Source: Bacillota bacterium
GTDB lineage: Bacteria > Bacillota > Clostridia > Acetivibrionales > DSM-2933
DNA: 64,000 nt
Direction of reading: 5' to 3'
Assembly (NCBI GenBank): GCA_023430975.1
Contig: JAEYYB010000131.1
Span: forward strand, 30,826-94,825
Positions 1 through 6,991 of this stretch are shown one piece after another (position 1 is the first letter of the stretch; the number at the start of each line of letters is the position of its first letter). The position numbers and the translations under genes were made by a program. Below the pieces are notes generated by a model, which ran no database searches, had not been told where the DNA came from, and saw nothing but the letters and a program-made list of their open reading frames with translations.

Positions 1-495
1 AATCAGTTCCGGTAAAGGAGCAAGCTTTGCTATAGCCTCTTCCATTGCTTTAATAGTTGCATTTAAAATATTTATTTCATCAATGCATTTTTCATCTGCC
101 ATACCAATTCCATATGCCAATGCATTTTTTGTTATTATCTCATATAGCTTTTCTCTCTTTTCATATGAAAGCTTTTTAGAATCATTGAGACCTTCTATAA
201 AAATACCCTTAGGAAGTATTACAGCTGCTGCGACAACAGGTCCTGCCAGCGGACCTCTCCCTGCTTCATCCACTCCTGCAATAAACTCGATACCGTTTTT
301 TATGGCATCCTTTTCATAAGCACACATATTATCATATCTTGCCTTTTCCTTATCAAGTGCTTCCTTCTTTTTAAGGTACTTAGCTATAAGCTTATCAAGA
401 GACATACCTGTTTCTTCCCTTATGCTGTAAAGCTTATCAAGGGCTTCATTAGCATCAAGCTCCTTAATAGAAAGCTCTATATCCTTAATTTTCAT
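1..495 (-). CDS. rnhB: Ribonuclease HII, 3' part cut by the window edge
   Basis: Ribonuclease HII cuts the RNA strand of RNA/DNA hybrids and removes misincorporated ribonucleotides. The 165 codons present begin at an ATG at 495 and run off the left edge. A conserved GVDEAGRGPLAGPVVAAAV block near residues 74-92 carries the catalytic Asp-Glu pair, and EGLNDSKKLS follows. About 70 residues precede the catalytic block, as is usual for Firmicutes RnhB. The start lies inside the end of rbgA (11 bp overlap), so the two are probably translationally coupled. The C-terminal catalytic residues are outside the window. Confidence 0.93.
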   Translation of the reverse strand, partial: MKIKDIELSIKELDANEALDKLYSIREETGMSLDKLIAKYLKKKEALDKEKARYDNMCAYEKDAIKNGIEFIAGVDEAGRGPLAGPVVAAAVILPKGIFIEGLNDSKKLSYEKREKLYEIITKNALAYGIGMADEKCIDEINILNATIKAMEEAIAKLAPLPELI

Positions 496-1456
496 CCTGG
501 CTGTCATTTTCCAAACCCTCCTTAACTTTCCTCTCCTTTGCATCTTTATCTTTATTATCTTTATTATCCTTATTATCTTTGTTATCTTTATTATCTTTGG
601 CAGTTATATCGTCAGGTCTTTCAAGGGAAATTCTGCCTATCTTCCCTCCTCTAAACTCATCTAAAACTATTGCGGCAATCCTGTACAAATCGATCTCCCC
701 GCCTGAAACAAGACACCCTCTTTTCTTTCCGGCAGCCGCAAGCAGGTCCAAACCGGACATATCGTCTATTCCTTCCAGCTTGTATCTTGCAGCTAGTTTG
801 TCAGCATAGGTATTTCTCAGCCTTTCCATTAGTGCAGCCGCTACCTCTGCTATATCATATATATCGTCTTTTATTGCTCCTGTGAATGCAAGGTTTGAGC
901 CTACCTCCATATCATCAAACTTTGGCCATAAAATACCCGGAGTATCCAAAAGCTCAATTTTTTCATTTATCCTTATCCACTGCTTACCCCTTGTTACCCC
1001 TGGCCTATCCCCTGTTACGGCACTGGCCTTGCCTGCAATTTTATTTATGAAGGATGATTTACCTACATTGGGAACACCAACTACCATTGTCCTGACAGGC
1101 CTGAAAACATATCCTTTCTGCTTTTGCCTGTCTATTTTATCCTTAACGGCATTATTAACCATGGTCTTCAACTCATTAATGCCTGTTCCTTTTATAGAAT
1201 CTATAAATATACAGGAATATCCAATTGATTTGTAATGCTTTTGCCAATCCTTGGATACTTTGTCGTCTGCTAAATCCGATTTATTAAATGCCATTACACG
1301 GGGCTTGTCCTTTATGATCTCATCTATTTCGGGATTCTTACTGCTTCTGGGTATTCGTGCATCTAAAAGCTCTATTACCACATCAATCATTTTCAAGTTT
1401 TCTGCAAGGAGCCTTCTGGTCTTTGCCATATGCCCCGGAAACCATTGTATATTCAT
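485..1456 (-). CDS. rbgA: Ribosome biogenesis GTPase RbgA/YlqF
   Basis: Circularly permuted GTPase needed for late assembly of the 50S subunit. The N-terminal MNIQWFPGHMAK motif is typical of RbgA. The G motifs occur in permuted order: NKSD (G4) near residue 60, then GVPNVGKSS (P-loop), then DTPG. I chose the ATG at 1456 over upstream Met codons because GGAGG lies 5 nt before it and the family starts at this point. An unusual Asp-Asn-Lys tandem repeat and a charged tail follow the last conserved region and look like a recent low-complexity expansion. It lies between lepB and rnhB in the ribosomal/secretion operon. Confidence 0.95.
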   Translation of the reverse strand: MNIQWFPGHMAKTRRLLAENLKMIDVVIELLDARIPRSSKNPEIDEIIKDKPRVMAFNKSDLADDKVSKDWQKHYKSIGYSCIFIDSIKGTGINELKTMVNNAVKDKIDRQKQKGYVFRPVRTMVVGVPNVGKSSFINKIAGKASAVTGDRPGVTRGKQWIRINEKIELLDTPGILWPKFDDMEVGSNLAFTGAIKDDIYDIAEVAAALMERLRNTYADKLAARYKLEGIDDMSGLDLLAAAGKKRGCLVSGGEIDLYRIAAIVLDEFRGGKIGRISLERPDDITAKDNKDNKDNKDNKDNKDKDAKERKVKEGLENDSQDEN

Positions 1457-1504
1457 TATTTCCTCCATAATTGCTTTTTTGTACAATTAAATAATCTTAC
1501 GCTC

Positions 1505-1580
1505 AATTATTATTTAGTTAATTATCTATTTAATTATTTAGTTATTTATTTAGTTATTTATTTAATTATTCCTTTATTAT
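1505..1580. repeat. AT-only tandem repeat between lepB and rbgA
   Basis: The gap between lepB and rbgA is almost pure A/T and is made of repeated TTATTTA/TTAGTTA units of about 7-8 bp. No gene is visible in it. It may act as a flexible or melt-prone spacer, or be neutral slippage DNA. Confidence 0.7.
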
Positions 1581-1594
1581 TCTTTAGTCATTCT

Positions 1595-2242
1595 TTACTT
1601 AAGTGTTCCCATCTGATTTAACGGGTATATCCTGTACACAGCTCTGCCCTTTATCTGGCTTATATCAATCAGCCCAATCATTCTGGAATCGGAGCTCATT
1701 TCCCTGTTATCCCCTACCACAAACAGCTTGCCGCTAGGTATACTGTCTATAGGAAATTTAAGCCCTGAAAACACATCTGTCCTTCCAATGGCATAGGGTT
1801 CTACGAGCTTTACCTTATTAACATAAATAGCTCCGTCCCTTATATCAACGCTATCACCTGGTACTGCTATTACTCTTTTTATGTAGTCCTCTTCATCCTT
1901 ATTAGGAATAATATCATTAATAAGCGGTATTTTGTCAACTAAAGGCAAAACAGGACTAGTTCCCTCCTTGAATTTAAACACAACAATATCGCCTCTTTTA
2001 GGAAAGGATATGGCATAACCCAGCTTATAAACCATAAGCCTCTGCCCTGAAAACATGGTGTTTTGCATTGAAGGTCCGTCAACTGTAACGAACTCAAATA
2101 CTAAACCTCTAATCAGCAGCGATATAAACAATGCAAGAATAATTATTCCAACCCATTGGATTATATTTTTCATAACAGGCATATTTTTACCATGTTCATC
2201 ACTTTTTATTTTCTCTTCATTGCAGTCGTGATTATTTTCCAT
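1595..2242 (-). CDS. lepB: Signal peptidase I
   Basis: Type I signal peptidase, which cleaves signal peptides from exported preproteins at the outer face of the membrane. It has one membrane anchor (about residues 27-46), the DGPSM box with catalytic Ser58, the general-base Lys122 in YIKRVIAVPGD, and the C-terminal GDNREMSSDSR box. The length (215 aa) is normal for a Gram-positive SipS-type enzyme. The ATG at 2242 is preceded by a GGGTG-type site. A terminator separates it from rplS upstream, and a possible TATAAT at 2267-2272 suggests it may have its own promoter. Confidence 0.95.
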   Translation of the reverse strand: MENNHDCNEEKIKSDEHGKNMPVMKNIIQWVGIIILALFISLLIRGLVFEFVTVDGPSMQNTMFSGQRLMVYKLGYAISFPKRGDIVVFKFKEGTSPVLPLVDKIPLINDIIPNKDEEDYIKRVIAVPGDSVDIRDGAIYVNKVKLVEPYAIGRTDVFSGLKFPIDSIPSGKLFVVGDNREMSSDSRMIGLIDISQIKGRAVYRIYPLNQMGTLK

Positions 2243-2324
2243 TTAGACACCCTATCCTTAGGAATGATTATAAAACATTAGTAAAATTTGTAATCACTAT
2301 ATATATTTCAGCCTTGATAAATAC

Positions 2325-2351
2325 AAAAAAAAGGACTTTCGTCCCTTTTTT
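2325..2351 (-). terminator. Intrinsic terminator after rplS
   Basis: GGAC-tttc-GTCC stem extended by A/T pairs. On the minus strand it is followed by a run of nine T. It lies between rplS and lepB, so lepB-rbgA-rnhB may need read-through or a separate promoter. Confidence 0.85.
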
Positions 2352-2360
2352 ATTTTCTCA

Positions 2361-2726
2361 TTAAGCCTTAGAATTATTCTTAGAATCAATTCTTTCTTTA
2401 ACTTTTGCAGCTTTTCCTAATCTTTCACGCAGATAGTAAAGTTTTGCTCTTCTTACCTTACCTTTTCTAACTATGTCGATGTGGTCAAGCTTAGGTGAAT
2501 GAACAGGGAAGATTCTTTCAACCCCTACACCATAAGATATTCTTCTTACAGTGAAAGTTTCCTTTAAGCCTTCGCCTTTTTTACCAATTATAGTTCCTTC
2601 GAAAGCCTGAAGTCTTTCCTTATTTCCTTCTTTAACCTTTACATGAACTCTTACTGTATCTCCAACATTTAATTGTGGAAGGTTAGTTTTTAATTGTTCA
2701 TTTTCAATCGCTTTAATTATATCCAT
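2361..2726 (-). CDS. rplS: 50S ribosomal protein L19
   Basis: L19 sits at the 30S-50S interface of the ribosome. The sequence shows the standard L19 core: NVGDTVRVHVKVKEG, FEGTIIGKKG, FTVRRISYGVGVERIFP and RAKLYYLRER. The ATG at 2726 gives the family-length 121 aa protein, and GGAGGAGG stands a few bases upstream. That site pairs with a segment of the leader (separate entry), which suggests feedback control. The gene has its own strong promoter at 2800-2828, although it lies in line with trmD. Confidence 0.97.
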   Translation of the reverse strand: MDIIKAIENEQLKTNLPQLNVGDTVRVHVKVKEGNKERLQAFEGTIIGKKGEGLKETFTVRRISYGVGVERIFPVHSPKLDHIDIVRKGKVRRAKLYYLRERLGKAAKVKERIDSKNNSKA

Positions 2727-2793
2727 TTTTTGTCCTCCTCCCTTGCCTAGACGTTCTTGCACTACACTGCAGAGGACCGTCCGTAATACACAC
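2727..2793 (-). promoter_or_regulatory. rplS leader, probable L19 autoregulatory leader
   Basis: The leader between the promoter and rplS contains GTCCTC (plus-strand 2772-2777), which is complementary to GAGGAC (2732-2737), part of the Shine-Dalgarno region. The pairing would hide the ribosome-binding site. Ribosomal-protein leaders upstream of rplS are known in Firmicutes. I infer that this is one, from position and pairing, not from a covariance-model match. Confidence 0.6.
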
Positions 2794-2799
2794 TGATGT

Positions 2800-2828
2800 A
2801 TTATAACATAATGTTTTTTTTATGTAAA
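2800..2828 (-). promoter_or_regulatory. Sigma-A promoter of rplS
   Basis: TTTACA (2823-2828), a 17 bp spacer and a perfect TATAAT (2800-2805), read on the minus strand. Transcription would begin near 2793 and cover the L19 leader. Confidence 0.8.
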
Positions 2829-2873
2829 TAATTATTTTAAATTTTTATGATAAATTTGCCAAACTTTTTGTTT

Positions 2874-3557
2874 CTATACCTTATTCATCAAATCAGGTCT
2901 CTTCCTAAGGGTTCTTTCAATTGATTGTTCTCTTCGCCATTTTTCTATATTGGCATGGTGACCGGATATCAGTATATCCGGGACCTTTCTTCCCATAAAC
3001 TCGTAGGGCCTTGTATATTGGGGATATTCAAGAAGACCGTTATAATGGGACTCTTCGGTGTAGGAATCTTCACTTGAAAGCACTCCAGGTACGAGGCGGC
3101 TGACGCAGTCAATTACAACCATAGCCGGCAGCTCTCCTCCAGTCAAAACATAGTCACCTATAGAAATTTCCTCATCAACAATTTCTTCTATGATCCTTTC
3201 ATCAATCCCCTCATAATGACCGCATAACAACACCACATGATCATAGCACTTAATCTCCTGGGCTATCTTCTGGTTAAAAACCTTTCCCTGAGGTGACATG
3301 TATATAGTTCTGGGCTTATATCCAACACTGTTTACTATGGACATAAAAGCATCATAAATAGGCTGAACCGTCATAACCATACCGCTGCCTCCGCCGTATG
3401 GATAATCGTCTACCTTTCTGTGCTTGTTGGTTGAAAAATCACGTATATTAATTGTATTAATTTCTATTATACCCTTCTCCCGTGCATTTCCAATTATGCT
3501 GTCAGACATAACCAGGTTGAATGATTCCGGAAAAAGAGTTAATACATCAAATCTCAT
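2874..3557 (-). CDS. trmD: tRNA (guanine-N1)-methyltransferase
   Basis: TrmD makes m1G37 in tRNAs and so prevents +1 frameshifting. It is a SPOUT-fold, SAM-dependent enzyme. Visible family blocks are DVLTLFPE at the N terminus, YGGGSGMVM, LCGHYEGIDERI and the trefoil-knot segment GDYVLTGGELPAMVVID, then YPQYTRP. The length is 227 aa. The ATG at 3557 has a modest AAGGA-type site. It follows rimM, in the order usual for Firmicutes. Confidence 0.97.
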   Translation of the reverse strand: MRFDVLTLFPESFNLVMSDSIIGNAREKGIIEINTINIRDFSTNKHRKVDDYPYGGGSGMVMTVQPIYDAFMSIVNSVGYKPRTIYMSPQGKVFNQKIAQEIKCYDHVVLLCGHYEGIDERIIEEIVDEEISIGDYVLTGGELPAMVVIDCVSRLVPGVLSSEDSYTEESHYNGLLEYPQYTRPYEFMGRKVPDILISGHHANIEKWRREQSIERTLRKRPDLMNKV

Positions 3558-3597
3558 AGCATATTATTCCTTTTTACATTGTGAATTAAGTCATTCA

Positions 3598-3659
3598 TTC
3601 GTAATATATCAGTCATTATATATCAGTCATTTTTATCAGTCACTATATACCAGTCATTT
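3598..3659. repeat. Short tandem repeat between trmD and rimM
   Basis: Four imperfect units containing TATATATCAGTCATT, about 14-17 bp each, fill the spacer. No promoter or terminator is evident. The unit was probably expanded by slippage. Confidence 0.75.
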
Positions 3660-4180
3660 TATTTCAGGTATATGTCAAGAAGCCCTTCTGGCAACTCCAC
3701 TTTCATAGTTTTGTTTTCTACCGATACTTCCTTTAATACACTCTTTAGTGCAGGTATAAGTATTTCCTTATTTTCATCGTTTTTAACTACATAAACATCA
3801 TTGCTTCCTGTCTGAAGCACATCTACAAGGACCCCAAGCTTATTGCCGTCAAGCTCTGAAACTTCCATGCCGATAAGATCACATATAAAGTATCTGCCTT
3901 CTGGCAGCTTCACAGCGTTTTTTCTGTCAACATATATAAACATCTCTTTGAGCTTTTCTGCATAGTTCATATCACTGGATTCTTTAAATTTTATAATAAC
4001 AGCATTTTTTGAATACTTGATACTTTCGATATTGAATACTTCTTTTTTGTTATCAGTGCCTACAAATACCTCATTTAATTCTTCAAATCTTCTTGGATCA
4101 TCTGTTAGAGGTACAACTTTTACCTCACCCTTTATCCCATGGGTATTCACTATTTTTCCAACCTGTAGATATTCACTCAT
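3659..4180 (-). CDS. rimM: 16S rRNA processing/maturation factor RimM
   Basis: RimM binds S19 and helps mature the head of the 30S subunit. The N-terminal beta-barrel begins with LQVGKIVNTHGIKGEVKV, the family signature. The C-terminal PRC-barrel includes RYFICDLIGMEV and ends with the typical LLDIYL. Length 173 aa. The ATG at 4180 is preceded by AGGTG. It lies in an operon between khpA and trmD. Confidence 0.96.
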   Translation of the reverse strand: MSEYLQVGKIVNTHGIKGEVKVVPLTDDPRRFEELNEVFVGTDNKKEVFNIESIKYSKNAVIIKFKESSDMNYAEKLKEMFIYVDRKNAVKLPEGRYFICDLIGMEVSELDGNKLGVLVDVLQTGSNDVYVVKNDENKEILIPALKSVLKEVSVENKTMKVELPEGLLDIYLK

Positions 4181-4239
4181 TAATTTTCACCTCAAAATAT
4201 GATAAAGCAAGCTATGCCTTAGTACAAACATAATACATA

Positions 4240-4275
4240 AAACACTTTAGACTAATTAAAATGTCTAAAGTGTTT
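4240..4275 (-). terminator. Hairpin between khpA and rimM
   Basis: A perfect 13 bp inverted repeat (AAACACTTTAGAC / GTCTAAAGTGTTT) with a 10 nt loop. On the minus strand it ends in a short T run, so it could attenuate transcription inside the operon. Its stem is nearly identical to the hairpin at 43406-43440. Confidence 0.6.
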
Positions 4276-4326
4276 ATCTGTACTAGAATATGTGAAGCAA
4301 ATCCGTCAGCAGTATATAAAGGCTAT

Positions 4327-4557
4327 TTATTGGATTATATCAACTTCAACTCTTTTGTTTTCTTTCACTGCTGCCGATTTTACAACAGTTCTTATTGCCT
4401 TGGCAATCCTTCCCTGTTTTCCGATGACTTTTCCCATGTCATCCTTAGCCACCTTGAGCTCAAGGATAATTGATTGTTCGCCTTCAACCTCATTAACTGA
4501 AACCATATCCGGCTCATCAACTAGGGATTTTGCTATGAATTCAAGTAGTTCTTTCAT
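4327..4557 (-). CDS. khpA: KH-domain RNA-binding protein KhpA (YlqC)
   Basis: Small RNA-binding protein of 76 aa consisting of one KH domain. In other Firmicutes it pairs with KhpB/Jag and affects cell elongation and division. The KH GxxG loop is visible as VIGKQGRIAKAIRTVV. The start at 4557 (MKELLEFIAK) has GGAGGT 7 nt upstream and gives the normal family length. It lies between rpsP and rimM, as in many Clostridia and Bacilli. Confidence 0.92.
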   Translation of the reverse strand: MKELLEFIAKSLVDEPDMVSVNEVEGEQSIILELKVAKDDMGKVIGKQGRIAKAIRTVVKSAAVKENKRVEVDIIQ

Positions 4558-4647
4558 TGTACGACCTCCAAATATCCTACACATGTGCACATATATGGAG
4601 TAGCCCCTTATATGTAGCAGCAACCACTGGCTAATAATTTATAGAAC

Positions 4648-4890
4648 TTATATAACGCCTGTTTTCTTCAGCAATGATTTAACAGTATCAGTGGGTTGAG
4701 CTCCATTTTTTAACCATTTCTGAGCTTTTTCACTGTCAATGTTAATCTGAGCTGGATCAGTTATAGGGTTATAAGTACCAATCTCTTCAATAAACCTACC
4801 ATCTCTAGGATATCTTGAGTCAGCAACAACTACTCTGTAGAAAGGACTTTTCTTAGCACCCATCCTCTTTAATCTCATTTTAACTGCCAC
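4648..4890 (-). CDS. rpsP: 30S ribosomal protein S16
   Basis: S16 is a primary assembly protein of the 30S subunit. The core MRLKRMGAKKSPFYRVVVAD and the DGRFIEEIGTYNP block identify it. The start is a GTG at 4890, read (M)AVKMRLKRMG, with a near-perfect AGGAGGT 7 nt upstream. This gives 80 aa, the family length. It sits 65 bp downstream of ffh. Confidence 0.97.
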   Translation of the reverse strand: MAVKMRLKRMGAKKSPFYRVVVADSRYPRDGRFIEEIGTYNPITDPAQINIDSEKAQKWLKNGAQPTDTVKSLLKKTGVI

Positions 4891-4955
4891 GTTTTTCACC
4901 TCCTTTAAAGAATAATGTTTTATATGAAAAAAATAAAATATCAATCACTTTTCAT

Positions 4956-6299
4956 CTAAAACGGCATTCGGAATCTTCCTTTGCCTTTTTTACCAAATTT
5001 GCTCATATCTCCCATGGCTTTCATGAGCTTTTTCATTTCTTCAAATTCCTTTAATAGCTTGTTTACTTCCTGAATGGTTGTACCGCTTCCAAATGCTATT
5101 CTTTTCCTTCTGCTTCCGTTTATTATAGCAGGATCATTTCTTTCCTGTCTGGTCATTGATTTTATAATAGCCTCTACCCTGCCCATTTTCTTTTCATCAA
5201 GGCCGGCACCTTCCAATGCCTTGGTATTTACACCAGGCAGCATGCCTAATATCTGTGTAAGAGGCCCCATTTTCTTAATCTGCTGCATTTGATCAAGAAA
5301 ATCCTCAAAAGTAAACTGCATGGTACGCATTTTCTTTTCCAATTCAAGGGCTTTCTTTTCATCAAAAGCATCCTGTGCTTTCTCAATAAGACTTAACACA
5401 TCACCCATACCGAGAATTCTTGATGCCATTCTATCTGGAAAAAACGGTTCCAAATCGCTCAACTTCTCGCCCATACCAGCAAACTTTATGGGCTTTCCTG
5501 TAACTGCTTTTACAGATAATGCCGCCCCACCTCTTGTGTCACCGTCAAGCTTGGTAAGGATAATACCGTCTACCCCAAGCTTTTCATCAAAGCTCTGGGA
5601 AACATTTACCGCATCCTGACCTGTCATTGAATCGATTACCAGCAGGATCTCCTGCGGCATAACAGCTTTTTTAATGCCAACAAGTTCATTCATAAGCTCT
5701 TCGTCTATGTGAAGACGTCCTGCCGTATCTATTATAACCAGATCGTATAATTTCAATCTTGCATGTTCTATTGCTTCTTTGGCTATTTCCACCGGATTAA
5801 CCTTATCGCCCATATTAAATACAGGGATATTAAGCTGTCCTCCCACAACCTCCAACTGTTTAATAGCCGCAGGCCTATAAACATCACATGCAACCAATAA
5901 AGGCTTTTTTGCATTCTGTTTTCTAAGTAGGTTTGCCAACTTTCCTGATGTAGTTGTTTTACCTGATCCCTGCAAACCCACCATCATAAAAACTGTGGGA
6001 GACTTAGGTGAAAAGGTAACTTTGCTTGATTCCCGGCCTAGAAGCTCTATCAACTCTTCATGAACAATCTTAATTATTTGCTGACCTGGTGTAAGACTTT
6101 CCAAAACATCCTGACCTACAGATCTTTCAGATACCTTCCCTATAAAGTCCTTTACCACTTTAAAATTGACGTCTGCTTCCAAGAGGGCCAGCTTTATTTC
6201 CCTCATCATTTCCTTAACGTCTTTTTCACTTACTCTTCCTTTTCCGCGAAGCTTATTAACAGCTTCCTGTAACTTTCCTGACAACCCTTCGAATACCAT
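4956..6299 (-). CDS. ffh: Signal recognition particle protein Ffh (SRP54)
   Basis: The SRP GTPase binds 4.5S/6S RNA and signal sequences emerging from the ribosome and delivers them to FtsY. The N domain (about 1-90) is followed by the G domain with GLQGSGKTT, DVYRPAA, DTAGRLH and TKLDGDTRGGAA. The Met-rich M domain runs from about residue 300 to the end (MQFTFEDFLDQMQQ, MTRQERNDP, GSGTTIQEVNKLL). Length 447 aa. It follows ylxM closely, the conserved arrangement. Confidence 0.98.
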   Translation of the reverse strand: MVFEGLSGKLQEAVNKLRGKGRVSEKDVKEMMREIKLALLEADVNFKVVKDFIGKVSERSVGQDVLESLTPGQQIIKIVHEELIELLGRESSKVTFSPKSPTVFMMVGLQGSGKTTTSGKLANLLRKQNAKKPLLVACDVYRPAAIKQLEVVGGQLNIPVFNMGDKVNPVEIAKEAIEHARLKLYDLVIIDTAGRLHIDEELMNELVGIKKAVMPQEILLVIDSMTGQDAVNVSQSFDEKLGVDGIILTKLDGDTRGGAALSVKAVTGKPIKFAGMGEKLSDLEPFFPDRMASRILGMGDVLSLIEKAQDAFDEKKALELEKKMRTMQFTFEDFLDQMQQIKKMGPLTQILGMLPGVNTKALEGAGLDEKKMGRVEAIIKSMTRQERNDPAIINGSRRKRIAFGSGTTIQEVNKLLKEFEEMKKLMKAMGDMSKFGKKGKGRFRMPF

Positions 6300-6313
6300 A
6301 TATCAAAACTCCT

Positions 6314-6670
6314 CTAGATTCTGTTGATAATGAATTCAACACCTTCTTGTATCTTGCCAATACTTTCCTTACCACTATTATCAAGCTTATCTATGTTTAT
6401 TCCCTTTAATAATTCCAATATTTCCACTGCTTTACTTTTTTGCTCGGTAAACTTTTGAAGAAGCCCAAGCTTTTGCTCAAACTCGTATAGTATTGCTTTT
6501 CCACGTTTTATGTTATCATGAATTGCCTGTCTGCTTACACCAAGTTCCTCAGCAATCTCCCCAAGGGAGTAATCATTATTGTAATGCAAATCCAGGATCT
6601 CCATTTGCTTCTCTGTAAGTAGCTGTCCATAGAAATCCATCAGCAACCCAATTTCAAATACATTATTCAT
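6314..6670 (-). CDS. ylxM: YlxM/p13 family helix-turn-helix protein (UPF0122)
   Basis: Small helix-turn-helix protein nearly always encoded upstream of ffh in Gram-positive bacteria. It is thought to influence SRP function or expression. The HTH resembles sigma region 4: LTEKQMEILDLHYNNDYSLG followed by EIAEELGVSRQAIHDNIKRG. The ATG at 6670 has GAGG 10 nt upstream. An in-frame TTG nine bases earlier lies too close to the same site. It is the first gene of the operon, directly below a strong promoter. Confidence 0.9.
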   Translation of the reverse strand: MNNVFEIGLLMDFYGQLLTEKQMEILDLHYNNDYSLGEIAEELGVSRQAIHDNIKRGKAILYEFEQKLGLLQKFTEQKSKAVEILELLKGINIDKLDNSGKESIGKIQEGVEFIINRI

Positions 6671-6685
6671 AATATTCAATCCTCA

Positions 6686-6709
6686 GTGTAAAGTAAAAAT
6701 ACTTTACAC
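6686..6709 (-). promoter_or_regulatory. Perfect palindrome at the transcription start of the ylxM-ffh operon
   Basis: GTGTAAAGTA-aaaa-TACTTTACAC is a perfect 10 bp inverted repeat placed immediately downstream of the -10 box, covering the expected start of the transcript. It could be a repressor operator or a 5' mRNA hairpin. YlxM itself, an HTH protein, is one possible ligand; this is inference. Confidence 0.65.
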
Positions 6710-6712
6710 CTA

Positions 6713-6741
6713 ATTTTAGTTTACCAATTTGAATTTGTCAA
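6713..6741 (-). promoter_or_regulatory. Sigma-A promoter of the ylxM-ffh operon
   Basis: A perfect TTGACA (6736-6741), a 17 bp spacer and TAAAAT (6713-6718) on the minus strand. Initiation would fall near 6706, at the palindrome. Confidence 0.85.
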
Positions 6742-6843
6742 GGAAAAGTTAAAAATTATTTAATATGTTTTGCGATAATCATCAAGCATATTTAAATTAC
6801 TTCAACATTGTGTAAATATAACTGAATAGCACAATTGTTTAAG

Positions 6844-6903
6844 GTTATGCAAACTTGATGTCATTGTGAGAAATTGTAGAATAGCATACATCATAATTTC
6901 TCA
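6844..6903 (+). repeat. Dispersed repeat family 2, copy a
   Basis: About 60 bp matching other copies in the window: a head resembling TTTTGCAAnCTTGATG, then GAGAAATTGT...CATAATTTCTC, which can form a hairpin. It is intergenic, between the ylxM promoter and a terminator. Confidence 0.7.
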
Positions 6904-6910
6904 AGAATAA

Positions 6911-6940
6911 AAAAAGATTGGTGACAAAACCAATCTTTTT
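6911..6940 (-). terminator. Terminator after the cohesin-SLH gene
   Basis: A 12 bp perfect stem AAAAAGATTGGT / ACCAATCTTTTT with a 6 nt loop and T runs on both strands. It lies about 50 bp beyond the stop of the cohesin protein. Confidence 0.85.
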
Positions 6941-6991
6941 TCAATATATTTCATTCTTTTAGTATATTTTACTTTTTAGTATATTTTATTT

